A stretch of DNA of 64,000 bases from the NCBI GenBank assembly GCA_019009955.1, contig JADPXZ010000007.1, forward strand, positions 3,012,501 through 3,076,500. Reading direction: 5' to 3'. This document shows positions 1-11,100 of the stretch, one piece after another (the stretch's first letter is position 1; each line of letters begins with the position of its first letter). Made by a program: the position numbers and the translations under genes. Source of the DNA: Riptortus pedestris (taxonomy: Eukaryota > Arthropoda > Insecta > Hemiptera > Alydidae). The notes under the pieces were generated by a model. The model had not been told where the DNA came from and made no database searches. It saw only the letters and a program-made list of their open reading frames with translations.

Positions 1-134
1 ATAAAACAGAAGAAAACACCAACAAAAAAAAAGATATAAAGAAAATAAATAAAACAGAAGAAAACAACAACAAAAAAAAAAAAAGTCTCAAACATAGTTG
101 TTTAAAAGTAATACATCTAACATCTATATATATA
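1..134. repeat. A-rich imperfect tandem
   Basis: Two copies of an approximately 48-base A-rich unit (aataaaacagaagaaaac...) and then a short TA tract. Nothing else is seen. Confidence 0.5.
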
Positions 135-1363
135 TATAAAATTGTAACCTCTGTCTGTACATTGATTTTTTTCACGAAATTTCACGATAACTTTTTCGTT
201 TTCACCATGTCATAGGACCCACCCATAAACTGCATTTTGTTTCTTTCGTGTATGTTTGTTTGTTTGTTTGTTTGTTACGTTTTCACGCATAAACGGCTTG
301 AACGAAATTTTATGAAACCTTGGTGTATGTTATATTACTACTAGCCCAGCTTAGACTTTAGGCTATGTTAATATTCTCTGAGACGAACAGGAGTGGGGGT
401 TATAAGGGAGGCCTGAAATTAAAAATAGCGATATTTTGTTTTCTATTGGTTTTTTGGCAAATATGAACATAACAAAAGTTATTTATTTTGTTATTTAGAG
501 TTACTTTTGTTATATGCACTTTTGACGTATACGGAAGCATAAATGAGTTATACGCTATAAACTAAAGCGGGAGTCCACAATTTTATTTGGCACTAAAGAC
601 TAAACCGAATTAAACTAAACTCGGTATGTGTATTAGCACTAACGCTTTCATTATAACAAGCCATACCAACATTTCTAGGGACGGGCAGGAGTGGGGGTTA
701 TAAGGGAAGCCAGAAATTAAAAATAGCGATATTTCGTTTCCTATTGGTTTTTCGGCAAATATGAACATGACAAAAGTTGGTTATTTTGTTATTTAGAGTA
801 ACTTTTTTTATATACACTTTTTTCGTATATACGAATTATAAAACGGAGATATACGCAAAAAAAACAATAGCGGAAGTGTATTTTGTTTATTAGGAGTAAA
901 TTTTGTTATATACACTTTTTACGTATACCGAATTATAAACGAGATTTATGCTAAAACCTATAGCGGAAGTGAACTATTTTATTTGGGGACACAAAGACCC
1001 AGCTGAAAATAAATAAAACTCGGTATGTGTATTGGCACTAAACGCTTTCTTCATTTATAAGCCATACTAATCATTTATAGGGACGGGCAGGAGTGGGGGT
1101 TATAAGGGAGGCCTGAAATTAATAATGGTGATATTTCGTTTCACCACAATATTTTGTGCTTAATAACTGAGATCTATGCATAATGCACAGGAGACGGGAA
1201 ATATGACAATATGGAGGACAGTGAAGACTTATATAAAAAATTAATTTTATTATTAACAAATGCCAACAACGGGTGTTAATCCTAAATAGTGTGACGGGTA
1301 AAGGTGAAAATATTGTGCAAAGTAAAGCCTTGCCAAAAAATACCGTCACCATTCAGCCTCAAG
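135..1363 (-). repeat. Family A copy, truncated at its CCGG end
   Basis: Family A is oriented here from its ACTAGCTGAGATAGCCGG end to its TGTACAGACAGAGGTTACAA end. This reversed copy starts with the latter and stops at ...attcagcctcaa, where a GC-rich unique segment replaces the usual CCGGCTTCGCCCGGG hairpin. Internal units with cggcaggagtgggggttataag recur at about 390, 685 and 1090. Confidence 0.85.
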
Positions 1364-1584
1364 TGGCGCTCCACCAGTTCGGCAAGTGGCGTTCCTCCTC
1401 CGCTCCGGCAGACCCCGGGATGTCCTCATCCTGGTAGGGATTGCCCCTCCGACAATCCTCGAGAAAGCAGCGAATTGCTTTCCCGACAATTCCGCCGCTC
1501 TTGAACCCATTCATGCAGTAGAAGCAGTCACCTTTCTACATTCACTCAAATCCTTCCAGTCAACCCTTGCATACAGCTCATTCA
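1364..1584. other. GC-rich unique segment between two family A copies
   Basis: About 200 bases unlike the AT-rich flanks. The minus strand has an open reading with KGDCFYCMNGFKSGGIVGKA and EDCRRGNPYQDEDIPG; the plus strand is also open. No splice sites fit well and no family is recognised. It may be an exon remnant or a piece of another element. Confidence 0.3.
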
Positions 1585-2758
1585 TCTATATATATATAAA
1601 ATTGTATAACCTCTGTCTGTACATTGAATTTTTTTCGCGAAATTTCACGAATAACTTTTCGTTTTCAAGTCATAGACTCCATAACTGCATTTTGTTTCTT
1701 TGGTGTCTGTTTGTTTGTTTGTTTGTTTATTTGTTTGTTTGTTTATTTGGTTCCCTTTTTGTTGGTTCTGTTGTTACCTTTTTCAAGCTTAAACGGGCTG
1801 AACCGAATTTTATGAAACTTGGTTTATGTATATTACCACTAACCCAACTTAGTACTTTTGGCATATATTTATATTCTCTGTGGAGACAAAACAGGAGTGT
1901 GGGTTATATAGGAAGGCCTGTGAAATTAAAAATAGCGATATTTCGGTTCCTATTGCTTTTTCAGCAAATATGCACATAACAAACGAAGTTTATTTTGTAA
2001 TTTAGAGTAACTTTTGTTTTATGCCCTTTTGTCGTATACGGAAGTTTAAATGAGTTATACGCTAAAAACTATAGCGGAAGTCCAATATTTTACTGGGCAC
2101 AAAAGACTCAAACGAACTAAACCAAACGAGGTATGTGAATTAGTATTAATGACTTCCTCATAATAAGCCATACTAACATTTCTAGGGACGGGCAGGAGTG
2201 GGGGTTATAAGGGAAGCAAGAAATTAAAAATAGCGATATTTCGCTTCCTATTGGCTTTTCCGCAAATATTAACATAACAAAAGTTGTTTATTTTGTTATT
2301 TGGAGTAACGTTTGTTTAATACACTTTTGTCGTATACCTAAGTATAAATGAGTTATACGTTAAAACTTTAGCGGGAGCCAACAATTTTATTAGGCACTAA
2401 CGACTGAACCGAACTTAACAAAGCTCGGTATGTCAATTTGCATTAATTCTTCCATGATTATAAGTTATATAAAAATTTTTATCTTGGAACGGGAGGGGGG
2501 TTATAAGGGAGGCCTGAAATAAAAATTCACCACATTTACATGTATAAGAGACGGGAAATATAAAAATATCGAATACAGTGAAGCCTCATCGAAGAAATAT
2601 TCTATTATTAGCAAATCCACGGCAACGACGGGTATCAATCCTAAACACTGGGACGGGTAAATGTCAAAATATTGTGCAATATAAAGCCTGCTAAAAAATA
2701 CCATCGCCATTCAGCCTCAAATGAATTCCCGGGCGAAGCCGGCTATCTCAGCTAGTAC
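1585..2758 (-). repeat. Family A copy, complete ends
   Basis: Runs from the tgtaacctctgtctgtacattg end to ...gcgaagccggctatctcagctagta. Internal unit repeated at about 1890, 2190 and 2490. Confidence 0.88.
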
Positions 2759-3085
2759 ATAATACGTTCACATCCAGGACATTTTCAGGTGGCACCAACC
2801 CCCCACCAAGCCCTTGCCTCACCTCCCGCGTCGCTCCCCTCTCTCCCATTAAGTGACCAGCGAGCCCTAACCGTTTGGCCCTAAGAAAGGGTATATTTGA
2901 ATGAATAAATGCATTACAGGAATCCCGTGGGAGATGCAGGCTTTTGTACGCACAACAACAACTGACATCCTCTCCGAGGCGGCTCATCTTCGCCTGAAGC
3001 CCAATCCACTGTCCCAGCGATCCAGCAACATCTTCCCCAGCAATACATTGCCTAAGAACATGGGCCAGGACAGCCGGGCCATAGT
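2759..3085 (-). other. GC-rich island with an open frame, unassigned
   Basis: About 330 GC-rich bases between a family A end and a family B-like fragment. The minus strand is open for 113 codons (MHYGPAVLAHVLRQC...IGLQAKMSRLGEDVSCCCAY...) and the plus strand for 71 (TDILSEAAHLRLKPNPLSQR...). Neither is recognised and splice sites are unconvincing. Could be an exon, a captured gene piece, or the core of another transposon. Confidence 0.35.
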
Positions 3086-3560
3086 GCACGTTTGCCTAAA
3101 AACAAATGGAAAATGAAATATCGCGGATTGTTTATTCAGCCCTCCGCTATAACCGCCACTCCCGGTCGAACCTAAAAAATTTAATATAGCTTATAATCGT
3201 GGAAGAATTAATGTGATTTACATATAGAGTTTTGTTAAGTTCGGTTCAATTGTTAGTGGCCGATTGTTGGTTCTCGCTTTAATTTTTCAGTGTATATCTT
3301 GTTTATACTTTGTTATACGACAAAAGTGAATATAGTAAAAGTTACTCTAAATAACAAAATAAACAACTTCTGTTATATGCATATTTGGTGAAAAAGCGAT
3401 ACGAAACGAAATATTGCTATTTTTAATTTCAGCCCTCCCTTACAACCCCCACTCCTGTTCGTCTCAGAGAATATTAATATAGCCTAAAGTCTAAGTTGGG
3501 TTAGTAGTAATAACCAAGTTTCATAAAATTCGGTTCAGCCGTTTTTGAGCTGCATTGAGA
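3086..3560 (+). repeat. Family A/B body fragment
   Basis: Begins inside the family B body (gcacgtttgcctaaaaacaaat) and ends in the family A tail (aattcggttcagccg) before the terminal sequence. Confidence 0.75.
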
Positions 3561-3694
3561 ATGGTTTGATAACATTATCAATCTACTGATAGTGTTATCA
3601 TTAGACTGAGTGGGAAACTACCTTTTTGAGAGTTAGTGACCACATGGTCGTCATCTGTCAAAAGTACACGAGTGGAAAATGACAGAGGGGGGGG

Positions 3695-3771
<77 letters not shown>

Positions 3772-3831
3772 GGGGGAGAGAGAGAGAGAGAGAGGGGAGA
3801 GAGAGAGAGAGAGAGATGAGAGAGGAGAGAA

Positions 3832-3901
<70 letters not shown>

Positions 3902-4399
3902 ACATTAACACATGTGAAACGATTGTTAACGTAATCCATCTACTGATAGCGTTATCAGTAGACCGAGTGGGGAAACTTCCTTTTTGACAGTTAGTAACCA
4001 CGTGGTCGTCATATGTCAAAAGTACATGAAATAAGCAGTAATTATTGCGTGTTTTAGCGGATTTCGTTAATAAAGCTGAGCGTACCTTGAGGTAGCCTTC
4101 GTCCCTCGGCTCGGCTTCTGAGCCGCCCCGAATCTCAGGAGCAACGTCAATAGCAGCGCATTCTACAGGCCCCTCTCTCTGCCGAGATAGAAAGAGAGTG
4201 GACAATGAGTGAGAGAGAGAGTGGACAATGAGTGAGAGAGAGAGAGAGAGGAGAGAGAGAGAGGGAGGGGAGGAGAGAGAGAGAGAGAGAGAGAGGAGAG
4301 TGGATGAGATGGAGAGAGAGAGAGAGAGAGAGTGACGTGAGAGAGAGAGAGAGTGGGGAGGGGAGGAGAGAGAGAGAGAGAGAGAGAGAGTGGGGAGGG

Positions 4400-4447
<48 letters not shown>

Positions 4448-4560
4448 GTGAGAGAGAGAGAGAGAGAGAGACAGAGAGGAGAGGAGAAGAGAGAGAGAGA
4501 GAGGAGAGAGAGATTATATCATCTAATGACATTGGTTTGATTAACATTATCAATCTACTG
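3561..4560. repeat. Segmental tandem duplication with GA tracts
   Basis: A block with ctactgatag(c/t)gttatca...gtggtcgtcat(c/a)tgtcaaaag occurs at about 3580, 3940 and 4555. The 3940 and 4555 copies, 615 bp apart, extend into the duplicated exon. (GA)n-rich purine tracts fill 3690-3898 and 4190-4515. Confidence 0.85.
4086..4178 (-). CDS. Truncated in-frame duplicate of the acidic exon
   Basis: Repeats the last 31 codons of the 4701-4865 exon (REGPVECAAIDVAPEI...DEGYLK) with few changes and the same AAG|GTACGC donor. The 5' part of the source exon is missing. In its place a (CT)n-rich stretch on the sense strand ends tctttctatctcggcag, which forms a plausible new acceptor exactly in phase 0. 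It could be spliced in tandem, used as an alternative, or be silent. Confidence 0.45.
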
Positions 4561-4700
4561 ATAGCGTTATCAGTTGATCGAGTGGGGAAACTTCCTTTTT
4601 GACAGTTAGTGACCACATGGTCGTCATCTGTCAAAAGTACATGAAATAAGCAGTAATTATTGCGTGTTTTAGCGGATTTCGTTAATAAAGCTGAGCGTAC

Positions 4701-4865
4701 CTTGAGGTAGCCTTCGTCCCTCGGCTCGGCTTCTGAGCCGCCCCGAATCTCAGGAGCAACGTCAATAGCAGCGCATTCTAGCGGCCCTCTCTCTCTGCTG
4801 AGATCACAACTAGCCAACGGGAGGATAATGGCAGTATCTTCCGTCTCTATATTTATACCGCTCTC
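4701..4865 (-). CDS. Probable next USP exon, acidic and lineage-specific
   Basis: A clean 55-codon exon, phase 0 on both sides, with acceptor tatttttgcag and donor AAG|GTACGC. It reads ESGINIETEDTAIILPLASC, DLSRERGPLECAAIDVAPEI, RGGSEAEPRDEGYLK. I do not recognise the sequence as part of the conserved USP fold. Its acidic, Gly/Ser-rich composition suggests a disordered insert. Assignment to the USP gene rests on strand, position directly after the ETFQDLSLPIP exon and matching phase. Its 3' two thirds are duplicated 615 bp further along at 4086-4178. Confidence 0.7.
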
Positions 4866-4869
4866 CTGC

Positions 4870-5545
4870 AAAAATAGAGGCAGGTTAAAAGAAAAGAGAA
4901 AGAAAATAAAAAAAAGAGAGAGAGAGAGGGGGGCGGATAAATAGCTCGTTTGGCATTATCGGTAAAACAGAGACGGAGAGATTACTTTATCGGCACAGTT
5001 AGAGAGAGAGAGAGAGACAGTCAGAGAGAGGAGAGAGGTTGAAGGGTGTCGGATGAAAGAGGGAGATAGAGGAGAGAAAGGAGATGGGGTGAGGGAAGGG
5101 AGAATGAGAGGGAGAGAGAGAGAGGAGACATGAGCAGCTAGTTTTGCTTTATCGGCACAAGGTAGAGAGAGAGATAAATAGCAGGAATCACTTTATCGGC
5201 AGCGGAAGAGAGGAAGAGAGAGGTGGAAAGAGAGAGGGAATTGGACTAAGGAAAGGGAGAGAGAGGGATAGGAGAAGAGAGAGGATTGTGGCAGGGGTGG
5301 AAGAAGTAGAACTGGAACAAGAGAGAGAGGGTGAAGGTAAAGAAGAGAGGGAGGGGTGAGCGATAAAGAAGAGAGACAGAGATAGAGGGAGAGAGAGAGA
5401 GAGTAACGGAAACATAACCAGCGGTTATCGCTTTATCAGCAACAGAGAGATAAAGAGAAATAATTAGGTGGTTTCGCTTTATCAGCAAGAGAGGGATCGA
5501 TAAATAGCAGGTATCACTTTATCAGCAAGACACATTAATTAGGTC
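4870..5545. repeat. GA-rich minisatellite with ctttatcRgca motif
   Basis: Purine-rich sequence punctuated by about seven copies of a (g/a)ctttatc(g/a)gca core (about 4955, 4983, 5147, 5190, 5431, 5477, 5514) at irregular spacing. Lies in the intron between the ETFQDLSLPIP exon and the acidic exon. Confidence 0.75.
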
Positions 5546-5925
5546 TGAGATACTAACATTGTGCAAGACTTTATTAAAGAAAAACGCTAAAAGCTCGGTT
5601 AATATTTACGATAGAGAAAAAGTGCATATAACAACAATTGTAGAGCATCAATAGTTCAACAAGATTGGTTCTATAACATTTTACTCTCAGGCTCATAATA
5701 ACGGAGATATTTGGAATTTTTGTTGAACGTATTAAAATGGTGCCCGAAACAGGGACCTAAACATCATATATCAAAATTTGCTTATAACTCGCTTAATATT
5801 TCAGTTACGGCAAAAATACAAATAACACAAATGTAGAACATTAATTTCCGAACAAGATTGGTTCTATGACATTTTACTCTCAGGCTCATAATAACGGTGA
5901 TATTTGGAATTTTAAAACCACCCCC
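5546..5925. repeat. Two diverged monomers of the 190-bp satellite
   Basis: Two units (about 5590 and 5780) with ctcggttaatattt.cgata...ataacaa...aagattggttctat.acattttactctcaggctcataataacgg. They match the order of motifs in the 32.7-36.3 kb array but are clearly diverged. Confidence 0.7.
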
Positions 5926-5956
5926 CTCCACTACAATGTATAATGAAATGGTTTAC

Positions 5957-6094
5957 CTGCTGAGACGAGTATAGATGAGAGCATTTGGCCGGGCCAGAGG
6001 ACGATGGGTTGCCGTTCTGATGGAGAAGGTAGATGGTGTCTCGGCTCGGGATCGGCAGAGAAAGGTCTTGGAATGTTTCAACTCTTGAAGATAC
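5957..6094 (-). CDS. USP20/33: USP20/33-like deubiquitinase, ETFQDLSLPIP exon
   Basis: Encodes VSSRVETFQDLSLPIPSRDT, then IYLLHQNGNPSSSGPAKCSH and LYSSQQ. VS..VETFQDLSLPIP is the signature that follows CLTC in USP20/33. The acceptor is tttcttgcag and the donor CAG|GTAAAC; the exon is 46 codons with phase 0 on both sides. It is undamaged. In vertebrate orthologues the next segment is the GW...SWFWGPVV block. That block is not found immediately after this exon here, so either an invertebrate-specific insert follows (4701-4865) or an exon is missed. Confidence 0.95.
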
Positions 6095-6104
6095 CTGCAA
6101 GAAA

Positions 6105-6109
6105 AATTT

Positions 6110-6156
<47 letters not shown>
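6105..6156. repeat. (TA)n microsatellite
   Basis: Uninterrupted TA dinucleotides abutting a family A end. Confidence 0.95.
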
Positions 6157-6158
<2 letters not shown>

Positions 6159-7245
6159 TAGCTGAGATAGCCGGCTTCGTCCGGGAATTGATTTGAGGCT
6201 GAATGGTGATGGTATTTTTTTGGCAAGGCTTTACTTTGCACAATATTTTGACATTTACCCGTCCCAGCGTTTAGGGTTAATACCCGTCGTTGGCATTTGT
6301 TAATAATAAAATTAATTTTTTATGCAAGACTTCACTGTCCTACATATTGTCATATTTCCCGTCTCCTGTGCATTATGCATAGATTTGAATTATTAAGGAC
6401 AAAATATTAACGTAGATTTGAATTAATTTTTCCATTTGTACCTGGTAGTTCAAATTGGCATGAATTGTTGAGCATATCAATATTTCTACGCGAATTACTT
6501 GCTCCAAACATTGTTCCTGGAGAAATGTATAAAACAAACGTTATTCTAAATAACAAAGTAAACAACTTTTGTTATGTGCATGTTTGTCGAAAAACAAATA
6601 GACAATGAAATATCGCGAATTTTTATCTCAGGCCTCCTTTATAACCGCCACTCTCGTTCTAACCTAAACATTTTAATATAGCTTATAATCATGGAAGAAT
6701 TAATGCTAATTGACATACCGAGTTTTGTTAAGTTCGGTTCAATCGTTAGCGCCCAATGAAATAGTTGACTCTCGCTTTAGTTTATAGTGTATATCTCGTT
6801 TATACTTTGTTAAAGGAGAAAAATGAAAATTATTACAAAAGTTACTCTTAAATGAAAATTTTAAACCCCCCCCCCAACAAAATTTAAACGACTTTTGTTA
6901 TGTTCATATTTGCTTGGTAAATCCAACACAATAGGAAACAATAGATTATCGCTATTTTTAATTTCAGGTCTCCTTATAACCCCCACTCTCTGTTGTCTCA
7001 GAGGGATTATTAATATAGCCTAAAGTCGAAGTTGGCTTAGTAGTATTATACGTACCAAGTTTCATAAAATTCGGTTCAGCCGTTTATGCGTTGAAAAGGT
7101 TTTAAAAACAATCAACCAAAACAGACACGAAAGAAACAAAATGCAGTTATGGCTGTCTATGACATGTGAAATGAAAAGTTATCGTGAAAATTCGCCGAAA
7201 AAAATCAATGTACAGACAGAGGTTACAAATTTTATATATATACTA
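6157..7245 (+). repeat. Family A copy
   Basis: From actagctgagatagccggct to tgtacagacagaggttacaa, about 1.1 kb, flanked by TA tracts on both sides. The interior around 6560-6900 looks like family B body. Confidence 0.88.
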
Positions 7246-7309
7246 TTTGTATATATATATTATATATAAATATATATATATATATTATATAATTCTACGT
7301 GTATGTATG
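7246..7309. repeat. (TA)n microsatellite
   Basis: Imperfect TA repeats between family A and family B copies. Confidence 0.85.
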
Positions 7310-7973
7310 TGACGTGAACTGTTGCTAAACTGGCTGTGAGCGATATGAATGAAATTGTTATTGCGTTTTGGGTGAACGACCGTGGATGTTTGAGATTCAA
7401 CAAATCAGCCCCCCCCCCCCCCGTCGCAGATGGAGGTAGGAGTGGCGCTAGCACCAACGGACGACTCAAAATTAAATAGAGCCATATTTTCGTTTACCTA
7501 GCGGTTTTTCGGACAAATATGTACAGGAGTAAAAGTCGTTTTATTTATTGTTATTTAAAGACTAAACTTTTGTTAAATTCGCTTTCGTCCGTACAACAAA
7601 GTATAAATCCGAAAATATAACACTAAAAAAATTAAAGCAGGAGCCGACTTATCGGACGCTAACAATTGAAAAACCGAAACTTAAACAATAACTCTATAAA
7701 CGTAAATCAGCCATTAATTCTTCCCACGATTATAAGCTATATTAAATTTTTTAGGTTTGAAACGGGAAGTGGCGGTTTATAACGTAGGCTCTGAATAAAA
7801 AATTAGCGCGATATTTCATTTTCTATTTGTTTTTAGGCAACGTGCACCGTAACAAAAGATGTTTTTTCGTGTTATTAAAAGTAGCTTTTGTTTTAAACAT
7901 AATATTTATTAAATTTTAACATCCTAATCGCTTGAAATATCATCCCAGGAACAACGGTATATCGGGTCTGCTA

Positions 7974-7977
<4 letters not shown>
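7310..7977 (-). repeat. Family B copy
   Basis: Family B has one end reading ctagcagacccgaYag...tcctggatgatattt and the other containing ggtaggagtggcgctaccaacgg. Here it is reversed, ending ...atcgggtctgctagtg at 7976, and contains a run of 16 C at about 7411. Confidence 0.8.

Positions 7978-8026
<49 letters not shown>
7978..8026. repeat. (TA)n microsatellite
   Basis: Pure TA dinucleotides next to the family B end, 40 bp from the CLTC exon donor. Confidence 0.95.
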
Positions 8027-8029
<3 letters not shown>

Positions 8030-8066
8030 TAGATTATATTTTAAATATATAGAGATAATACAATAC

Positions 8067-8170
8067 CCTGTTGCAAGTAAGGCATTGTACGGAGCTGAGG
8101 AGGGTTCCGTTGAACACGTCTGATATAATACTGCGGTAGGTGATCTGCTTTCGGGATCGGCAAGGAGTAC
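8067..8170 (-). CDS. USP20/33: USP20/33-like deubiquitinase, CLTC exon
   Basis: Encodes TPCRSRKQITYRSIISDVFN then GTLLSSVQCLTCNR. Human USP20/33 have YRSVISDIFDG.I.S.VQCLTCDR at this point, an almost residue-for-residue match. CLTC is the first half of the zinc-binding element inserted in the USP fold; its partner cysteines lie beyond the left edge of the window. The acceptor is ctgttgcag and the donor AGG|GTATTG. It enters with two bases of a split Gly codon and leaves in phase 0. About 30 bp upstream in the transcript begins a 4-kb pyrimidine-rich minisatellite. Confidence 0.95.
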
Positions 8171-8189
8171 CTGCAACAGAGATGAATAT

Positions 8190-11100
8190 AGTAGGTGAGA
8201 GAGAGGGAGAGGGACGAGTGAGAGAGAAGGGGAGGAGAGAGAGGAAGAGACAGAGAGAGGGTGGCTGAGTGTAAGAGAGAGGGAGAGAGACAGAAGGAGT
8301 GGCTGTGGAAGAGACAGAGAGAAAGGGTGGTTGAGTGCAGGAGTGCTAATGAGACAGAGGGAGAGGCAGAGGAAGTTACAGAGAGACGGTGGCTGAGTGC
8401 ATGAGAGGGAGAGAGACAGAGGGAGCAGCAGAGGAAGAGACAGAGAGAGGGTTGTTGAGTGCAAGAGAGGGAGCGAGACAGAGGGAGAGGCGGTGGAGGA
8501 AGAGACAGAGAGAGGCTGGTTGAGTGCAGGAGAGGAAGTGAGATGGGGGGAGGAAGAAGAGGGTGGAGGTGAAGAGAACAAGAGAGAGGGTGGGGTTGAG
8601 TGCAGGAGAGGAAGTGAGATGGGGGAGAGGCGGTGGAGGAAGAGAAAGAGAGAGGGTGGTTGAGTACAGGAGAGGAAGTGAGATGGGGGAGAGGCGGTGG
8701 AGGAAGAGACAGAGAGAGGGTGGTTGAGTACAGGAGAGGAAGTGAGATGGGGGAGAGGCGGTGGAGGAAGAGAAAGAGAGAGGGTGGTTGAGTACAGGAG
8801 AGGAAGTGAGATGGGGGAGAGATGGTGGGGGAGGAGAGAGAGGGAGGGTGGTTGAGTAAGGAGGAGGAAGTGAGATGGGGGAGAGAAGGTGGAGGAAGAG
8901 AACAAGGAGAGAGGGTGGTTGAGTTACAGGAGAGGAAGTGAGATGGGGGAGAGGCGGGTGGCTGGAGGAAGAGAAGGAGAGAGGGTGGTTGGAGTACGGA
9001 GGAGAGGTCGTGCGAGGGGGGAGAGAAGGTGGAGGAAGAGATAGAGAGAGGGTGGTTGAGTACAGGAGAGGAAGTGAGAGGGGGGAGAGGCGGTGGAGGA
9101 AGAGAAAGAGAGAGGGTGGTTGAGTACAGGAGAGGAAGTGAGATGGGGGAGAGGCTGTGGAGGAAGAGACAGAGAGAGGGTGGTTGAGTGCAGGAGAGGA
9201 AAGGTGTTGGGGTCGAGGTGGAGGAAGAGACAGAGAGAGGGTGGTTGAGTACAGGAGAGGAAGTGAGATGGGGGAGAGGAGGAGGAGGAAGAGACAGAGA
9301 GGAGGGTAGTTGATTGTGCAGAGAGGAGGGGAGAGTCAGAGGAAGAGACAGAGAGAGGGTGGCTGAGTGCTAGAGCAGAGGAAGAGAGACTTGAGGGAGA
9401 AGATAGAGAGAGGGTGCCTGAGGCAGGAGAGGGACGAGAGAATGAGGGGAGAGGCAGAGGAAAGAGCAGAGGGAAGGGGTGGCTGAGTGCAGGAGTGGGA
9501 GGAGAGACAGAAGGATGAGGTGGTGGTGGGTGAGCGGAGGGAGGGTGGCTGAGTGTAAGAGAAGGGAGAGAGAGAGACCAGAGGAAGAGACAGAGAGAGG
9601 GTTTGGCTGGAGTGCAAGAAAGGGAGAGGAGGACAAAGGGAGAGTTCAGGAGGAAGAGACAGAGAAAGGGAGGTTGAGTCCAGGAGTGAGAGTGAATAAG
9701 AGGGAGAGGTGGCGGAGGAAGAGACAGAGAGAGGGTGGCTGAGTGCAAGAGACAGGGAGAGAGACAGAGGGAGAGACAGAGTGAAGGTTGTCTTGAGTGC
9801 AAAAGGAGAAGGGGAGAGAGACAGAGGAATGAGACAGAGCCAGAGGGAGGGCCTGAGTGCAGAGAGAGGGAGGAGTGGACAGAGAGAGGGAGGGAGGAGA
9901 GACAGAGGAAGAGACAGAGACAGAGAACAGAAGAGGGAGAGAAGAGAGAGAGAGAGAGAGGAGTAGAGAGGTGAGAGAGCGAGAGTTGTAGAGAAGAGAG
10001 GAGTGGAGGAGAGAGGAGAGGAGAGAGGAGTAAGAGAGAGAGGAGAGGAGAGAGAGAGAGAGCAGAGGGGAGAGGGGAGAGGTTGAGAGGGAGAGGGAGA
10101 GGGAGAGTAAAGGACGAGGGAAGAGACAGAGAGAGGTGGATGAGATGAGGGAGAGACAGAGAGAGGGTGCCTGAGTGCAGGAGAGGGAGAGAGACAGAGG
10201 GAGAGGCAGAGGAAGAGACAGAGGGAGGGTGGCTGAGTGCAGGAGTGGGAGAGAGACAGAAGGAGAGGTTGGTGGGTAGAGACGGAGGAGGGTGGCTGAG
10301 TGTAAGAGAGGGAGAGAGACAGAGGAAGAGACAGAGAGAGGGTGGCTGAGTGCAAGAGAGGGAGAGAGACAGAGGGAGAGTCAGAGGAAGAGACAGAGAA
10401 AGGGAGGTTGAGTGCAGGAGTGAGAGTGAATAAGGGAGGTGAGAGGTTGGCGGAGGAAAGGAAAGAGACAGAGAGAGGGTGGCTGAGTGCAAGAACAGGG
10501 GAGGAGAGAAGAGGGGAGAGACAGAGTGAGGGTGGTGGCTGAGTGCAAGATGGGACAGGGAGAGAGAACAGAGGGAAGAGACTGAATTGGGGGACCGGGT
10601 TTGGGGAGGGTGGTGTTAAGTGCAAGAGAGAGGGAGCAGAGACAGAGGAAGAGACAGGAGAGACCAGAGGGTGGCTGAGTGCAGAGAGAATGGAGAGAAT
10701 GAAGAGGAAGAGACAGATAGAGGGTGGCTGAGTGCAGAGAGGGAGGAGGACAGACTAGAGACAGATAGATAGGGTTGGCTACTGAGTGCAAGAGAGAGGG
10801 GAGGAGAGAAGAGAGACAGTGGAAGGGAGGGCAGAAGAGAGGCGTGTGGTTGGAAGGGTGCCAAGAAGAGAGGGAGAGAACTGAGGGAGAGACAGAGAGG
10901 AGGGTTCCTGAGTGCAGGAGAGGGGGAGAGGACAGAGGAAGAGACAGATAGAGGGTGGCTGAGTGCAAGAGAGGGAGAGAGACAGAACGAAGGGGGGGAG
11001 ACAGATGAGGTTTGGCTGAGTGCAAGAGAGATGGAGGAGAGACAGTGGAAGATGCAGAGAGAGGGTGGTTGAGTTCAGGAATGAGAGGGAGAGAAACAGA

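Noticed and set aside
1386..1979. 197-codon plus-strand frame
   Set aside because: Runs from the GC-rich insert into the family A repeat, including its TTTG tandem; composite of unrelated DNA.
3636..4871. Continuous 406-codon minus frame joining both exon copies through the CT tracts
   Set aside because: Open only because the CT tracts lack stops. Clean splice sites at 4865, 4700, 4178 and 4085 argue for spliced exons.
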